A DNA stretch of 64,000 nt from Orthonyx spaldingii (GCA_013397795.1 VZTJ01000013.1:216913-280912), one strand, 5' to 3'. Shown: positions 1 through 11,905, counted from the stretch's first letter. Numbers and translations are program-made. The notes: generated by a model not told the origin, from the letters alone.

Positions 1-2399
1 TATATTTCAATGCATTTCAAATCTACCTCGATGCCTAATCAGTGGATAATCCTTGGAAATTATTATTGTAATCACCCAAACAAAGCAGTCTGATACTACA
101 CAGCATTTTCTTGCTGGACAATGGTACCTTTTTCTCCCTGGGAGGTTACATGGGCAGTTCCGTGACTTCAGCCCAGATTAATAAACCTGCTAAATGGCAA
201 AACATCCTTAGATTCATACAATCAGGGAGTCATGGAAACATTAAGTTTAGAAAAGGTCAGCAAAAATTTGGTTTTTTGCCCAAATTCCCCATTCTCACTA
301 AACCATGCTGCATTTGCTGGCTGTCAACATCCATCACTTTATTTCACCATCTGTAGCACTGGACAATTTGCTTAATTGATCCATGCTACAAAACTGCCTG
401 ATCTGAAAGGGGAGACAGGACTTGTAATGTTGCTGTGAGAGACCAGGTGGGTGATGGAGCTGAGGAATGGCTTCCAGGACTGTCCTGCAGTGCAGGAAGG
501 AGACTGAGCTGATCCCTGGGAGGGTGAAACAGGCAGTTCAAGGCTAACAAACCCCAGCTTTGGCGATGGATTTTTGGGAGCTGTGGGACCTGTTCTCACA
601 GAACAGCGTGGGGTGGAAATGTAAGGGAAAACTGAGCAGCAGCATTGGAAAGCAGGTTAGGAGAGGTGTTTAATGACATGTTTTCTCTCCTGAACATCTT
701 TGGTCAGAGGCTGGGACAACAATCTATTCAGGGGAGTGTGTGCCCTGAAAAAGCAAAAGAAAGCCTTCTTGTGCTTTCCCCTCTGAACCTGTTTTTGCCC
801 ACTGCTGAAAAAACAGCTTCTGTCTAAATGACCACTGAGCTGCTGCACCACAGCTACCCTGGTGTTTGTTGGGGAGCTCCAGTGTGAAAGCTCTTCAATT
901 TATTCTGTAGAACAGCATTTATTGCAGTGAGGCTCCATCACCGTTCAGCTTAGAGTAATTATTCCTGTCTCTACCCAAGAAAGCTCAGCAATCCATCGTG
1001 GCCAAGAGAAATCCACATACTTAGTAAAAAGTGGCCCTGTCAGAGCTCAAAGCCCTTACCTACAGCAAAATCCATGTTAATGTTGCAGAGCAATCTATAT
1101 GTGCTCGTGTGGATATATTACCTATTGATTAGAAAATTTGAAATAGTCGTGATGGAGATGTTTAGAAAACTGATAATCAAACTAGTTTTAAAATTAAAAA
1201 AAAAAAATAAACTTTATTAAATCCCTTCATGGACAGTAAATTTCCTAACCAGTTGTTTGTTCTTACACATTATTTGCCCTCAGCTCTACAAATACAGAGC
1301 TGCTGGAATTCAAAAATTGCTTTTAAATTATCTATAGGTACTGCTGCCAGGGGGCTGGTGCCATAGAAACGGTGGAGATGGACACAGTCCTCCAAGGTTC
1401 TTGCTCACTTAGGCCTTGAGAGGTCTGTGAGCAGAGAAGTTGAAACCAACGTGAACCTTTTTATTTTCTTCAATGTTTTTTTCTTTGTTACATTTGTGAT
1501 ATTTTTATGTTTCTGCCCAAACCCCCTGAAGTGGAACCTCAGCTGTTCCTCATATTACTTTGGTTTTCTGGCTTCACCAAACATCCTTGTCTCTTGTGGG
1601 GGAAGTTCTGCCTTTTTGCAGCCCCTTGTGCTCATCTTTTCCTTAGCCTGGCAATTTTTATCACTTGCCTGTCTCAGTGGTCACATTGCTCATTCTTCTG
1701 TGCCAGTGTGTCTGGATTTGCCAACCCTGTTTACAGTCCCTGGTTACTACAACCATTAGTTTGTTCTGAGCCCAAATACACTAATTATATTCTGTCTAAC
1801 ACACTTATAATTTATTGCTGTCACATGCCCCTGCTTTGGCTGCACAGAGTGAATTTTATGGCTGCTGTTTGTCATAGAGACCATCCTGAAATGCCCCTAT
1901 AGTCACTGGAGCAGTTTTAGTTCACGTAATAAAATGAACTGTTTGAAAACCACATTTGTGCCTAAAACCCCCCACGGCAGATTTCCAGCATAAAAACGGA
2001 GCTCCAGACACTCAGGGCTTTACCTCTCGAAGCTGTGAGCATAACCTGAGCCAGTTTTGGCCTCTCTATCAACCACATGAAACACTTTTGTGTGTGGATA
2101 CAAAGTAAATTCCAAATGATTTGATTTGCCAATCAGTTGATCTTGTTAATGAGGACACAACCTAACAGATATAAAGCTTGCAATTCATCTTGTTAGCAGA
2201 GTACTGACTACCAATCTAATGAAATACTTCTTTATCATCCAGAAATAAAAAGTAAAATTTGAATTCACTATTTGCAGAGTTTATAAGTCCCAGAAGTTGA
2301 TATTTTCATTATTTATTCTTTCTAAAACAATCATTTGGTTACCCAGGCAAAAGCAGGTGGAGAAACCTGTCCAGAATTATTTGAACTGATCTGGAAGAA
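1..2399. other. Single-copy stretch, no gene recognised
   Basis: Moderately AT-rich DNA without any interspersed repeat I can recognise. Two overlapping open frames at 1427-1759 and 1507-1902 encode hydrophobic, phenylalanine-rich peptides of 110 and 131 residues that match no family I know, so I read them as chance frames. A short A-run lies near 1196-1208. It may be intergenic or intronic. Confidence 0.6.
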
Positions 2400-2417
2400 T
2401 TTTTTTTTTTTTTTTTT
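2400..2417. repeat. Homopolymer T run (18)
   Basis: Uninterrupted run of 18 T. It is not attached to a recognisable retrotransposon, so it is probably a simple repeat rather than a poly-A tail read on the other strand. Confidence 0.9.
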
Positions 2418-2954
2418 GCCATGCTGCCAGGTATGCCTGCTCTGCCAGGTACAAATAATCTGAATTTATTCCTCTAGCTGCTCTCTCAGGCCCCAGAGCC
2501 TCATTATGGCTATAACCTCCAACTCTTACCATCTAAACCATTAATTGTTTGGCTAATTCCGTTCTGAAACAGTGGGTGAAGATAAAGAAGCCCCTATCAG
2601 AGACCTTAATGGGATAGAGAGCTCCAGTCAGTGATGTCAGTGGCCAGGATTTTTGGAGGAAAGGGAAAAGTGTACAGGGCTGCTGTGTTGTGAAAATGTA
2701 TTTAAGAAGGGGGAAAACAGCTTGCACAGGCAGTGAGAAGTGAAGGGACAAAAGTGAGATAAAAAATGTAGACATGAAGATCAGGAGGAGGGGGAGAAGA
2801 TTTCCCAGGTGCTAGAGCAGAGTTTTTACCTTCATTTAATGGAAGAGAGCCCAGTGGAACAGGGATTTCCCCAGAGTCTGTGGAGAGGAGCCTGGCAAGA
2901 GCTGAGTCCCACTCTGGACCAGGGATATCCTGCAGGATTGCAGCTCCTGGGAAC

Positions 2955-3009
2955 AAAGAGGGGAGGGAGGGAAGGAAAGGAAGGAAGGAAGGGAAGGAAG
3001 GGAGGAAGG
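2955..3009. repeat. GGAA/GGGA purine microsatellite
   Basis: A 55-base run made only of A and G, built from interleaved 'ggaa' and 'ggga' units. It stops at an ambiguous base (N) at 3010, which suggests the array is length-polymorphic or was hard to assemble. The open frames crossing it encode low-complexity peptides and are artefacts of the repeat. Confidence 0.9.
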
Positions 3010-3010
3010 N
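3010..3010. other. Ambiguous base (N)
   Basis: A single undetermined base directly at the edge of the purine microsatellite. The true array length here is uncertain. Confidence 0.95.
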
Positions 3011-3704
3011 GTTTTTCATACACTTCAAGCACTGAAGGATGCGTGGTTCAAGGTAATTAAATAGAAATGAAGTAACCTCTGTATCAAAACAAAGAAGTTA
3101 TATTTTAGAACAGCAGCTCAGCAGGTTTGGATTCATATTGGATAATATTTGGATTTGTTCTCATTTACATGTCCATGTCAATCCTCCCTGAAGCCAGTCA
3201 AAAGCTAAACAGTGCTGTATTTGCAGCATCAGTGCCTTTGTAAGAAAGGGCAGTTTCTCTGGTGGAGTTCATAAGAATAGATGACAATTGCACTAAAATG
3301 CTGAAACATTTCACTCTCTGGGAAAAAAATACAGTAACTGATTATTGGGGGACACATTTTCCCTCCTCTGCTTGCTAGAGCAGGATCTCACTAACTGTGT
3401 CTTGATCCATCTCCTTCCTTGCCTGCTGCAGGGAAGAGCACAGTCCCAGGAAAAGGCCACACAGAAAGAACTGGTTTGTGACAAAACCAACTCTCCAAGC
3501 ACCCTGCCCAAGGGCCCTGCAGCACAGAAGGCTCAAGGGATAAACAGTTCTGTGCCAATGTGGTAAACAACAACTGATAGGAAAAATGTTATTTATCTAA
3601 GTGATTATTACCCATAAATCTTATTTTATGCCCCGTGCAGGGAAAATAAACAGCAAAAAAAGGGTGTTTTTAATGTATTTCTGCTGGGTGCCTTTATCCT
3701 TAAT

Positions 3705-3833
3705 GAAGAGAGAGGGAGGGAGGGAAGAAGGAAGGGAAGGAGGGAAGGAAGGAGGGAAGGAAGGGAAGGAGGGAGGGAAGGAGGGAAGGAGGGAAGGAGG
3801 GAAGGAGGGAAGGAGGGAAGGAGGGAAGGGAAA
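3705..3833. repeat. 129-nt polypurine tract (GGAAGGAG-like)
   Basis: 129 consecutive purines on the plus strand with no pyrimidine. It begins with irregular 'gaga' and 'ggga' units and settles into a regular 8-base period (aaggaggg) towards the 3' side, which indicates slippage expansion there. Long mirror-like purine tracts of this type are known to be able to form intramolecular triplexes, and the repeated GGG runs could support G-quadruplexes. Open frames on either strand give Gly/Glu/Lys-rich or Pro/Ser-rich peptides that are translation artefacts. Confidence 0.95.
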
Positions 3834-6207
3834 TGTCGTGGCCCAAGCAGAACTCCCATCCCCTCTGTGCTGTCTGGTGAGTATGCAGAGGGGCTGGGAA
3901 TGAAGGTGGGCTTTTAATTTATTTCTCACTGCCCAACCCTATTTTAATTGGCAATTAGCTGCATTAGTTTCCCCTAGATAAGTCGGTTTTGCCCATGAAG
4001 GTAATTGATAACAATCTCCCCACCTTTTTTGTGATCCAGGGGTTTTTCATCTTATTTTCTTCTCGTGGCTGAGAGCTGGAGTGAAAGAGCAGCTGGGTGG
4101 GTGTCTGGCAGCACAGCTAAAATTGGATGGATGTCTTGACCAAAAAAAACCCCATTTGAGAAACTGGAGAAAGTAAAACTTGGTCCCTACAAAACATTTC
4201 TGCTGTTTATTTCAGAGAAATATGCAAAGAAAAGAGAAGGAAGGGAAGATGCAGTCCCCAGGGAACTAAACTATTTGCCTGCTATAAGTTGTGAAGAAAT
4301 AGTTGCCTGAAATATTAAGCCTTCACTTTATTGCAGACACTTTGTTTTCATCAGCTTTATAAACCCACACTATCCCCTTGCCTTCTCAGGTTTCTCCAGG
4401 AATTGCTGTCCATGTGTTTTCCCCTTCAGCCTGACCCCAGCTCCCAGAGCTGAGTCTCTGCCAAATCACGTGGAATTCTGAATGGAATATTTACTAATTC
4501 AATCACTGAGAGATTTTATGGTGCCGTGGCCTGTAGGTGACACTTCATTCAATTCTGTCACTGTCCCTTTCTTTCCAACACTTTTCCTTATCCAAAAGGA
4601 AGAGCATGAGCACAAATTGGAAGCGAAAATTTCCTAGAACTACTCAGTGTTTTACACCCTGGATTTTCTTGTTAGACTGGTTAGACAAGGGCAGAGAACT
4701 ACTCATGTTTTCTTACAGAAAACTAGAGAGGTTGCAATATTTAAAGCTGTTTATGAACCTGGGCAACCTTTATGTCTTCTTTTCTTGCTTCTTTTTTTTT
4801 TTTTTTTAGTTTATTTTTATGGGAAACACATCAGTGTAGGCACTTAATGCAAAGTGTTCGTTTAAACAGTGCCAGAAATGATTGCTCAAACAATAAGTCA
4901 TAACCACAGAGATCTTAAAATCTGAGCACGTAGGCTTTGTTCCTCTCTACCTTCCCAGGCTTAGGAGTAAATGTAAACTGCACTTTTAGATGTTAAAACA
5001 TGATTGGTACATAATGTAGTCTTTTCATTCAATTCAATAGCTTCAAGACAAGAAATGGGTTCTTCAAAAGAATGTAAAGGGGAAAAAAATCACAGGGCAT
5101 TTCAGCTTTACTTTAATAGACTTAAGATAATACAAGTACTTGAAACAACCCCAGGGGAAGCTTGGTAAGTGCAAAATGAGCAAAATAAATAAATAAAGCA
5201 TAGGAACAAAACCTGCGTGTTTTGCACTAGATTTTTAGGAAGATTTCTTCTTTTTTTTTTTAAGTATTTTTTTCAAGTATATCCCTCTAATTTTCTATTC
5301 AGTTTTTAAATATGCCTATTAAAAGAATACATTGAGCTATTTCTCTGGTTGTATTTGCTCTCATTCTAATCTATTAGTAGCCAAAAGGCAAAAGTACCAG
5401 TGCTTAATTATCTGGCTGCTAGTATGGATGGAGCCAGCTGAACTGAAAAGACAGGAATTGTTGATTTAAGCATTGCTGTGCTATTTTAATACAGCCATTT
5501 AAGCTATTTTAAGAAGAGTGTAATAGGTGTTTAAATGTTAATGCTTCATTCCTCCTTTACAATTAATTTGGCATAGTGTCCCTGATGAATGAATTATTAG
5601 GTAAAACTAATATATTCAAGCAGTAATAAAATGCACTTTCTCAATTAAAAGGGGCATCTACTTGTTTTCTCTAGAAAAAGTGAGAAAAATCCGATTGGCA
5701 AGGATGAATCTATTTCCTCCGACTTAATTTTTAATAGAGTTATATCAGCTGAGAATTTTCTCCAATGGACATTTTAAAAAACCACCAAAGTTATTCTGGG
5801 CTAAGAGAACAATGCAACTATATTTTGATTCTCCTGAATGGAAATTAGGAGAAAATGTGAGGGACAATAACAACAGATCCAGTGATGTGTGTTTGTGGTT
5901 GACTCTGGGGGATCTTCTCCTGTTGAGAATCCAAGAGCAAGGTACTTCATAAACCCAATAATTTCTACTGGATTATGGCCTAGAGAAGGAAGGGAGGGAA
6001 ATAGGGAATGGGATGGTAGCAGGCTCAAAGCTGGGAAGGTAACTCACAAAAGTCAGAGAGATTTCTCAAAAAGAAAAAGTTTTCATGACAGATCTCTCAG
6101 ACTGCAGGTCACTTGGACCTTGAAAGGCTCTGAAGATTCCCAAACTCCTCAACCTGTTCAAATGTTTAAACATTGTAAGTTGGGGTTTTTTTTTCCTTTA
6201 TTCCCAG
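3834..6207. other. Single-copy AT-rich stretch
   Basis: No repeat family or coding exon recognised. It contains a 16-T run at 4792-4807. The block 3940-4020 is rich in TAATT/AATTA cores (homeodomain-type sites) and looks like the kind of sequence found in conserved non-coding elements, but conservation cannot be judged from one sequence. The frame at 5889-6218 runs into the following CR1 and is not a gene. Confidence 0.5.
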
Positions 6208-6625
6208 ATGGACCTTAAAGCCCATCCAGTGCCACCCCTGCCATGGGCAAGGACACCTCCCACTGTCCCAGGCGGCTCCAAGCCCCAGTGTCCAACCTGG
6301 CCTTGGACACTGCCAGGGATCCAGGGGCAGCCACAGCTTCTCTGGGCACCCTGTGCCAGGGCCTCAACACCCTCACAGAGAAAAATTCCTTCCCAATATC
6401 CCATCTCTCCCTGCCCTCTGGCAGTGGGAAGCCATTCCCTGTGTCCTGTCCCTCCATCCCCTGTAAATTGTCTCTCTCCATGGTTCCTGTCAAGCCCTTC
6501 GGGCACTGCAAGGCCGCAATGAGGTCGCCCCAAAGCTTCTCTTCTCCAGGCTGAACATTCCCAATTCTCCCAGCTTTTCCTCTGCTCCATCCCTCTGATC
6601 ATCATATCCAGACCCTCCAGAGTAG
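6208..6625 (-). mobile_element. CR1 LINE 3' region, minus orientation
   Basis: CR1 non-LTR retrotransposon fragment read on the minus strand. The plus strand starts with 'gaccttaaagcccatccag' and continues with the CR1 blocks 'ccactgtccca', 'ggccttggacactgccag' and 'tctctgggcaccctgtgccag'. On the minus strand a decayed C-terminus of ORF2 is readable (WHRVPREAVAAPGSL, related to the usual WNxLPREVVxSPSL segment). The extreme 3' tail ('cagaatcacagaatggttt') is missing at 6208, so the copy has lost its end. It belongs to the same subfamily as 24918-25330. Confidence 0.92.
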
Positions 6626-7879
6626 GAACCCATTCTTCTTCCATGTAGCTCTTGACTGGTCAATCAGAAACTTTCAATTTTGACAGAAGAGTGATGAAAA
6701 ACTGTTTTCTTTCATGGCAGTTGTGGGATCAGGGTCTAAATATTTGCATTTGCCTTGTAAAGTGTGCCACATCACATAAATAAATGAGCACACTGCTGAA
6801 AATTAAATGTTATGTTGCAACTAATTCATTTGCAATCATTTAGCACTCACTAGATTTTACACTAATTGCTTTATGAGATTAATGAATTTACAGAGCTCTT
6901 TGAGTCTCACATTTCTTGGCAAAGCACATTGCAAGGAGCCAATAAAAGTGGCTCACAAGCTGCATCTGATGTGAGACGTCTTCCAAACCTCTGCCTGGAG
7001 ACAGTGAATGCTATGCACTGGAGTTTTCCATGAATAGGCTGCCCCCAATGTAAAAAAGTCAACTTAGAATTGTTTACTTTTTAGAATTTTCTGGGGTTTC
7101 TTCCTATTATTTTATTGGATCACTTGAGATCTTTAGCTTTAGTGCTATCTTTTTCCCATTATCAGGGTAGAGTGCCAGCTTTTTGGAGAATATATTTTAA
7201 CAGCCCTGTTCATGGCCAGAAACCATGAACTTTAAAAATTAGAGGTCAAAGTCCATCTGGTAGAAAAAGGAATGATTATGTATTCAAAAGGAAAGACTGT
7301 CAGTCTAAGTTGTAATTCTCTGACTCTTGTTTTCGCAGAGGGATCATTGGTATTTATAGAAGTAACACATACAACCACATATATCCCTGAAATTTACAGC
7401 TAAATTGAGATCACTGCTTTGATTCCCATTGGAGCTTTTCTGCTGAAGTCACTGGGGATTCATGCTAAGAAAAAGAGCTGTGGGGAGGCATAAGCTGTAT
7501 TTAATGTGTGTGTGTGCATGGTGCACCAGGAGTTTTGTAATCAGAACAGCAGCATGTGGGCAAAAGCTTTGTCTGCTGGGTAGTCAGAATTTCCAAGAGG
7601 AAAAGAATATTTGTTTAGGGAAGCCTTGAAATAATGGGGTTTGTGGAGTTGTTTATTCCTCGCCTGTTTGGGTGTAATCTTTCATGACAAATATGACTTT
7701 TTCCAAGTTAAATTTCCCTGATTTCTGTTTCAGTACTTGGGCGTGCTGGCTCCAAAGTCATAGAAGCGTTTTTTTCTCCCAGATTAAATGAAATTAATGT
7801 CTTGCATGTAGTTTTGCAGTTTTAACACAATTAACATGTTCTGAACCAATTACAAACAGGCAGATGGTGCCATCATCTT
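6626..7879. other. Single-copy stretch with TAATTA-rich block
   Basis: No coding exon or repeat family recognised. A short (TG)n run lies at about 7505-7516. The block 6835-6900 is AT-rich with several TAAT/ATTA cores and could be a conserved non-coding element; this is inference only. Confidence 0.45.
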
Positions 7880-7991
7880 GAGGGCTTGGAGCAACCAAGG
7901 AAGGTGTCCGTGCACATGGCAGGGGGTAGAACAAGAAGATCCATAAAATCTCTTCCAACCCAAACCATCCCAGGATTTTGTGATTCCATGA
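7880..7991 (+). mobile_element. CR1 LINE 3' tail, plus orientation
   Basis: Short 5'-truncated CR1 in the plus direction. It runs from 'gcttggagcaacc' through 'catggcagggggtagaac' to the terminal 'cttccaacccaaaccatcc' and 'tgattccatga' block, which is the CR1 3' terminus recognised by its reverse transcriptase. Confidence 0.9.
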
Positions 7992-9107
7992 TCAAGCACA
8001 ATATATTTTATGTAAATCCTCCATCATTTCCATTGTAATTGCCCTTCCACTTTTTCTTGTAGATCGTTGGCTTTTGTTTTTGTGAATAGAGGCTGTAAGT
8101 GTGGCTTTGGCTCCAGGAGATGAGAGTGTGTGCAGGGGATTTACAGCAATGTGTCACCTCTGGTCATCAGGTCCTTCAGATACAGATGAGTTAAGCAATG
8201 TCTCATTAAAAGCTAGGAATGAAGGCCTTAAGAGGCAAAGAGGAGACTGTAGCTCATCATTCTGCACAGAGTTTAATGACTGGTTCTGCACTGAAATGCT
8301 CCTGAAAGCTCTTTTACACTGAGTTTCCATAAAAATCAGTAGTTTTCTCTCTGCATTACTCTGCTTTCTAGCCAAAGCAGCTGACAGCTGAATGGCTTCA
8401 TTCTTCTTGCCCCTCACCCTGTTCCCATCCCTGGCTGCTGCTTTGAAAGGTATTTTCATTTATTATTGACTTCCAATTTAATATTAATTTGCAACAGAAA
8501 GAGCTGATCAAAATCATATCAAGGGGAGACTACTCCTATCTCAGTGCAGTGTCCTGTTGCTATGGGAACTGAGAAGAGCTGAGGTTTACACAATTACCAA
8601 AGTCTAGAATAATTCTGGATGACATCTGATATTAGATGTCTCTACATGCATGAACACACAGCCACGGACACACATGTACAGACAGAAAATATCCAGAATA
8701 TCTAAGAGTTGTTGGCCAGGATGTGAAAGGAAGACACTCCTGGTTGCCTGGTTCTCAATCTCCTGCTGCACAAACAATGGGCATTTCTCATGTCTGATCA
8801 AGTATTTCTCACTGCAGAGCCCTCAAATCTGGAGAAAGCCTGCAGTGATTCCGTGTATACCAGGCAGGACCAGGATTTCATCTCGAGAGTCCTGCGGCTC
8901 ATGCCTTAACCCACTTCCAGCTGCTCCACCCTAGACAGCCTTGAGGGATGTAGACAGTAGCCTAAAATATCAGAATCCCCCAGAACTCCTGGGATCATCA
9001 TAAAAAGAAGAACCTCTGTGTTCTGGAACACATCAGATCGGGGCGAGTTGTTTGAAATTCATTCAGGTCTCTGCTGCGCTTCTGCATTTTTTGTTTCATC
9101 TGTTGGG
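7992..9107. other. Single-copy stretch
   Basis: No repeat or gene recognised. Open frames at 8101-8322 (plus) and 8154-8459 (minus) overlap each other on opposite strands and encode unfamiliar peptides. They have no supporting splice context that I can defend. Confidence 0.5.
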
Positions 9108-9260
9108 GAATCATGGAAGCACAGAACCATTAAGGGTGGAAAACACCTCTGAGATCATGCAGGCCAACCATCAACCAGCACCACCACCACGGTCACCACT
9201 AACCTATGTCCTCAAGTGCCACCTTCACATGTTTGTTGAACGCTTCCAGGGCTGGTATGA
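9108..9260 (-). mobile_element. CR1 LINE 3' tail, older subfamily, minus orientation
   Basis: Begins with 'gaatcatggaagcacagaac', followed by 'ggtggaaaacacctctgagatcat', 'ccaccaccacggtcaccact' and 'gtttgttgaacgcttccag'. These match the 3' UTR layout of the CR1 subfamily also seen at 26935-27210. It is diverged, so it is an older insertion. Related traces ('cttggggttggaagggcc') recur at about 9317-9345. Confidence 0.75.
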
Positions 9261-9531
9261 GTTAGATCAAAACATTTTCAGGTCTTTACCTGCTGAAACA
9301 GTTACTGCAAAAGATCTTGGGGTTGGAAGGGCCATTGGAGTCGCTGACCTCAGGATCAGAAGGGAAGATTTCTCTCCCTCCTAAGGATCAAGCTTCTACA
9401 TGCATGCAACTATACCCATCTCTTGTATGATTTGTGTGGAATTCTTTCACCCCACTCCATCTTTCTACACTTCATCCTTTTTGTGTACCTGAGGGTATAA
9501 GTTGGGTGTGGGTTCCGCTACTCCAAAATAG

Positions 9532-9711
9532 TAGTGGCTTTTCTGCTTGGAATTTTCAGTGAATTGATTATTAGTATTCTTAGGGAACAACAGATAGGAC
9601 AGCTTGACACTGACCTCATGTCACTGTAAGTGCTGCTGTACTAATGGCACTAAATAATGCTCATAATTAAGAGGAAGATATCATAATCAAGTAAAATCTT
9701 GAAACCTAACA
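9532..9711 (+). repeat. Left arm of perfect 180-bp inverted repeat
   Basis: This segment is the exact reverse complement of 10072-10251. I compared the two arms base by base and found no mismatch. Outer flanks diverge at once (9531 G against 10252 A, non-complementary), and the inner ends diverge at 9712/10071. The arm itself is AT-rich single-copy-looking DNA without CR1 or LTR blocks. Confidence 0.97.
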
Positions 9712-10071
9712 GAAAACCAACAATGACCAATGATGATCCTTAAGGCTGGGTGTGGGGACAGCAACAGTGTCTGTATTTTGAGGCAGCTGATGCATTAAGG
9801 TTTGGTTACAATGGCTTGTCTACAGCAGTTCTGATAATCACAGTAACTGTGAAATGCAAAGAATCCCAGAATGGGCTGGGTTGAAAAGAATCTTAAGGAT
9901 CATCATTTTCCGCCCTCCCACCACGAGCAGGGACACCTTCCACTAGCCCAGGTTGCTCAGAAATCATGTAAGTACAATGTACACCAGTGAATAATTTATT
10001 CAGTTTAGGTCATATTTTGCCATTATTTCCATCACCACTTCTCATAGCTGCTGCTGTAATTTTTAATTTTT
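9712..10071. other. 360-bp spacer between inverted-repeat arms
   Basis: The loop between the two perfect arms. It contains ordinary-looking DNA plus a CR1 tail at 9859-9962. No open frame of note. Confidence 0.9.
9859..9962 (-). mobile_element. CR1 LINE 3' tail, minus orientation
   Basis: 'gaatcccagaatgggctggg' followed by 'cgagcagggacaccttccac' and 'cccaggttgctcag' is a CR1 3' end on the minus strand, 5'-truncated to about 100 bp. It lies inside the loop of the 180-bp inverted repeat. Confidence 0.85.
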
Positions 10072-10251
10072 TGTTAGGTTTCAAGATTTTACTTGATTAT
10101 GATATCTTCCTCTTAATTATGAGCATTATTTAGTGCCATTAGTACAGCAGCACTTACAGTGACATGAGGTCAGTGTCAAGCTGTCCTATCTGTTGTTCCC
10201 TAAGAATACTAATAATCAATTCACTGAAAATTCCAAGCAGAAAAGCCACTA
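10072..10251 (-). repeat. Right arm of perfect 180-bp inverted repeat
   Basis: Exact reverse complement of 9532-9711 over 180 bases, separated from it by 360 bp. See the left arm. Confidence 0.97.
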
Positions 10252-10649
10252 ATGTAACTGAGTAGAGGAAGGAAATGACATTTATTTGATGTTTTAACTG
10301 AGTTTTTCCTTTCACTCACATCCCTCTCACAGATTGGGTTGGCAATTATTCAGTTGTTTGGCTGTTTATTTTGCAGTGATACGAGCAAACAAAGCCCACT
10401 TCAGACAGCCAGTGAGGCGATGAAACTTAATTGATGAGTGGTTGTACCTCACTGCATTGCCAAAGGCTTAACTTTTCATAACCTGACAGGCAGAAAGACA
10501 GAAATGTTATCAAAGCCTGTTTCTCAAATCTGAACGAGTGTAAAATATTGGTATTTTCTTCTTCCAAAGCACCAAAGACTTCCAGTGAAATTGAGCACTT
10601 GAATTGGTCGTAATCCTGTCCTGTTCTCTGACTGGGTGGTGGATGGTTT

Positions 10650-11415
10650 GGATATGTACTGATGGGGAGAGATAGTAAAGAACAATTCCCTCAGGACTTA
10701 GGGATGCATCTCATCAGGTCCCACAGCTGTATGGATGTTCAGGTTCCTCAGGTGCTCATGAACCTGATCTTTGCTCCCAGTGGGAGGGACTTTGCTCCCC
10801 CAGCCACTCCAGAGCTGTGGGAACAGGGGTTGCCATCAAAGACTGCAACACAAAATTTGTTGAGCTCCTCAGCCTTCTCCCGCTCCCTTTTTACCACTTT
10901 CCCAGGCTCATTTATCAAAAGGTGACACCTTCCTTGGCTTCACTTTCCTGGTTACCAGACCTGAAGAAGCCCTTCCTGTTATTCTTTGTGCCCCTCGCCA
11001 GGTTCCGTTCCAGCTTTGCCTTCCTCACCCCTTCCCTACACACCCAGATTTCATTCCTAGACTCTTCCCAGCTCACCTGGCCGTGTTGTCCCTGCCTGTG
11101 CCTTTGCTCCTGTCCCTTTGGTCTCACCAGCAGGTCCCTTCTCAGTCATCCTGGGCTCCTGCTTTCCTTGCCCCATTCTTGCTCCTGGGGATCCCTGGCT
11201 CTGGTGTTACAGGGAGGATTTCCCTGAAGATCTGCCAGCTCTGTTCTGCTCCCCTGTCCCTGAGGACAGGATTACATTTCCTATCTCCTTGAAGAGCTGA
11301 AGTTTGTTTTCCTGGAGTTCAGGGGCCTGACTTTACTCCTCACCTGACCCGTGTCCCCCAGGAGGGTGAAGTCCCCCAGTGCACTGCAGCCCAGGCTGCC
11401 CCTAGGCTCCAGGCA
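10650..11415 (-). pseudogene. CR1 LINE ORF2 (RT polyprotein) fragment, decayed
   Basis: Remnant of the CR1 ORF2 endonuclease/reverse-transcriptase polyprotein on the minus strand, covering the segment before the core RT domain. In minus-strand order the plus-strand positions give SLGCS near 11390, then GQVSWEESRNE, then RKAKLERNLARGTKNNRKGFF (about 10960-11110), then EELNKFCVAVF near 10845-10875. These correspond to the CR1 pattern WEEYRD...KAKxxLELxLAxDxKxNKKGFY...AExLNxFFASVF. Frameshifts and stops break the reading frame. Neither the CR1 5' end nor the 3' tail is attached, so it is an internal fragment left after deletions. Confidence 0.85.
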
Positions 11416-11729
11416 TGGATAATATTGCATTATTGACAACTGCAGTGCCCAGAGAACTGTGCAGCTCTGTGTGCACAGCTTTGCAGGCAGACACGGGGTT
11501 AGTTAATTAAAAATACAGAAAGGAACATCAATGTACCTGAAGTAACACTGTGGTTTTGAACAAGAAGGAACTCTAAAGCTTTAGAAACTTAAATTGCACT
11601 GAGATAACAATTTATTTTTAAATTTTGTAATTAGATTTTTGCTGGACCTTTCCTTAAAAAAAAAAAAAATACGGTTAATTTTATTTCTTAAGAATGCACT
11701 CGAAACATTGTAACACAAAACTGAGTTAG

Positions 11730-11905
11730 AATCCTCCAATCATCAGGGCTGGAAGAGACTTTTAACTTCATCCAGTCCAGCCATCAATCCAGCACTGCCA
11801 CTGGGACCCCTGAATCACTGAACACATCACCCAGGGCCAGATCCAGATGCTTCTTAAGCACTGCAGGGATGGTGAATCCTGTGGGCCCCCAGGGGTGGCT
11901 GCAGA
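11730..11905 (-). mobile_element. CR1 LINE 3' tail, minus orientation, diverged
   Basis: 'gaatcctccaatcatcagg', 'ggctggaagagac', 'catccagtccagccatca', 'cactgggacccctg' and 'cagggatggtgaatcc' follow the CR1 3' UTR order on the minus strand with many substitutions, so this is an old insertion. Confidence 0.8.

Noticed and set aside
2702..3929. Gly/Glu/Lys-rich and Pro/Ser/Phe-rich peptides
   Set aside because: They are direct translations of the purine microsatellites and have no independent coding evidence.
9532..10251. DNA transposon with terminal inverted repeats
   Set aside because: The outer ends show no flanking target duplication and no transposon-end motif, and there is no transposase between the arms. 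Kept as an unexplained inverted repeat instead.
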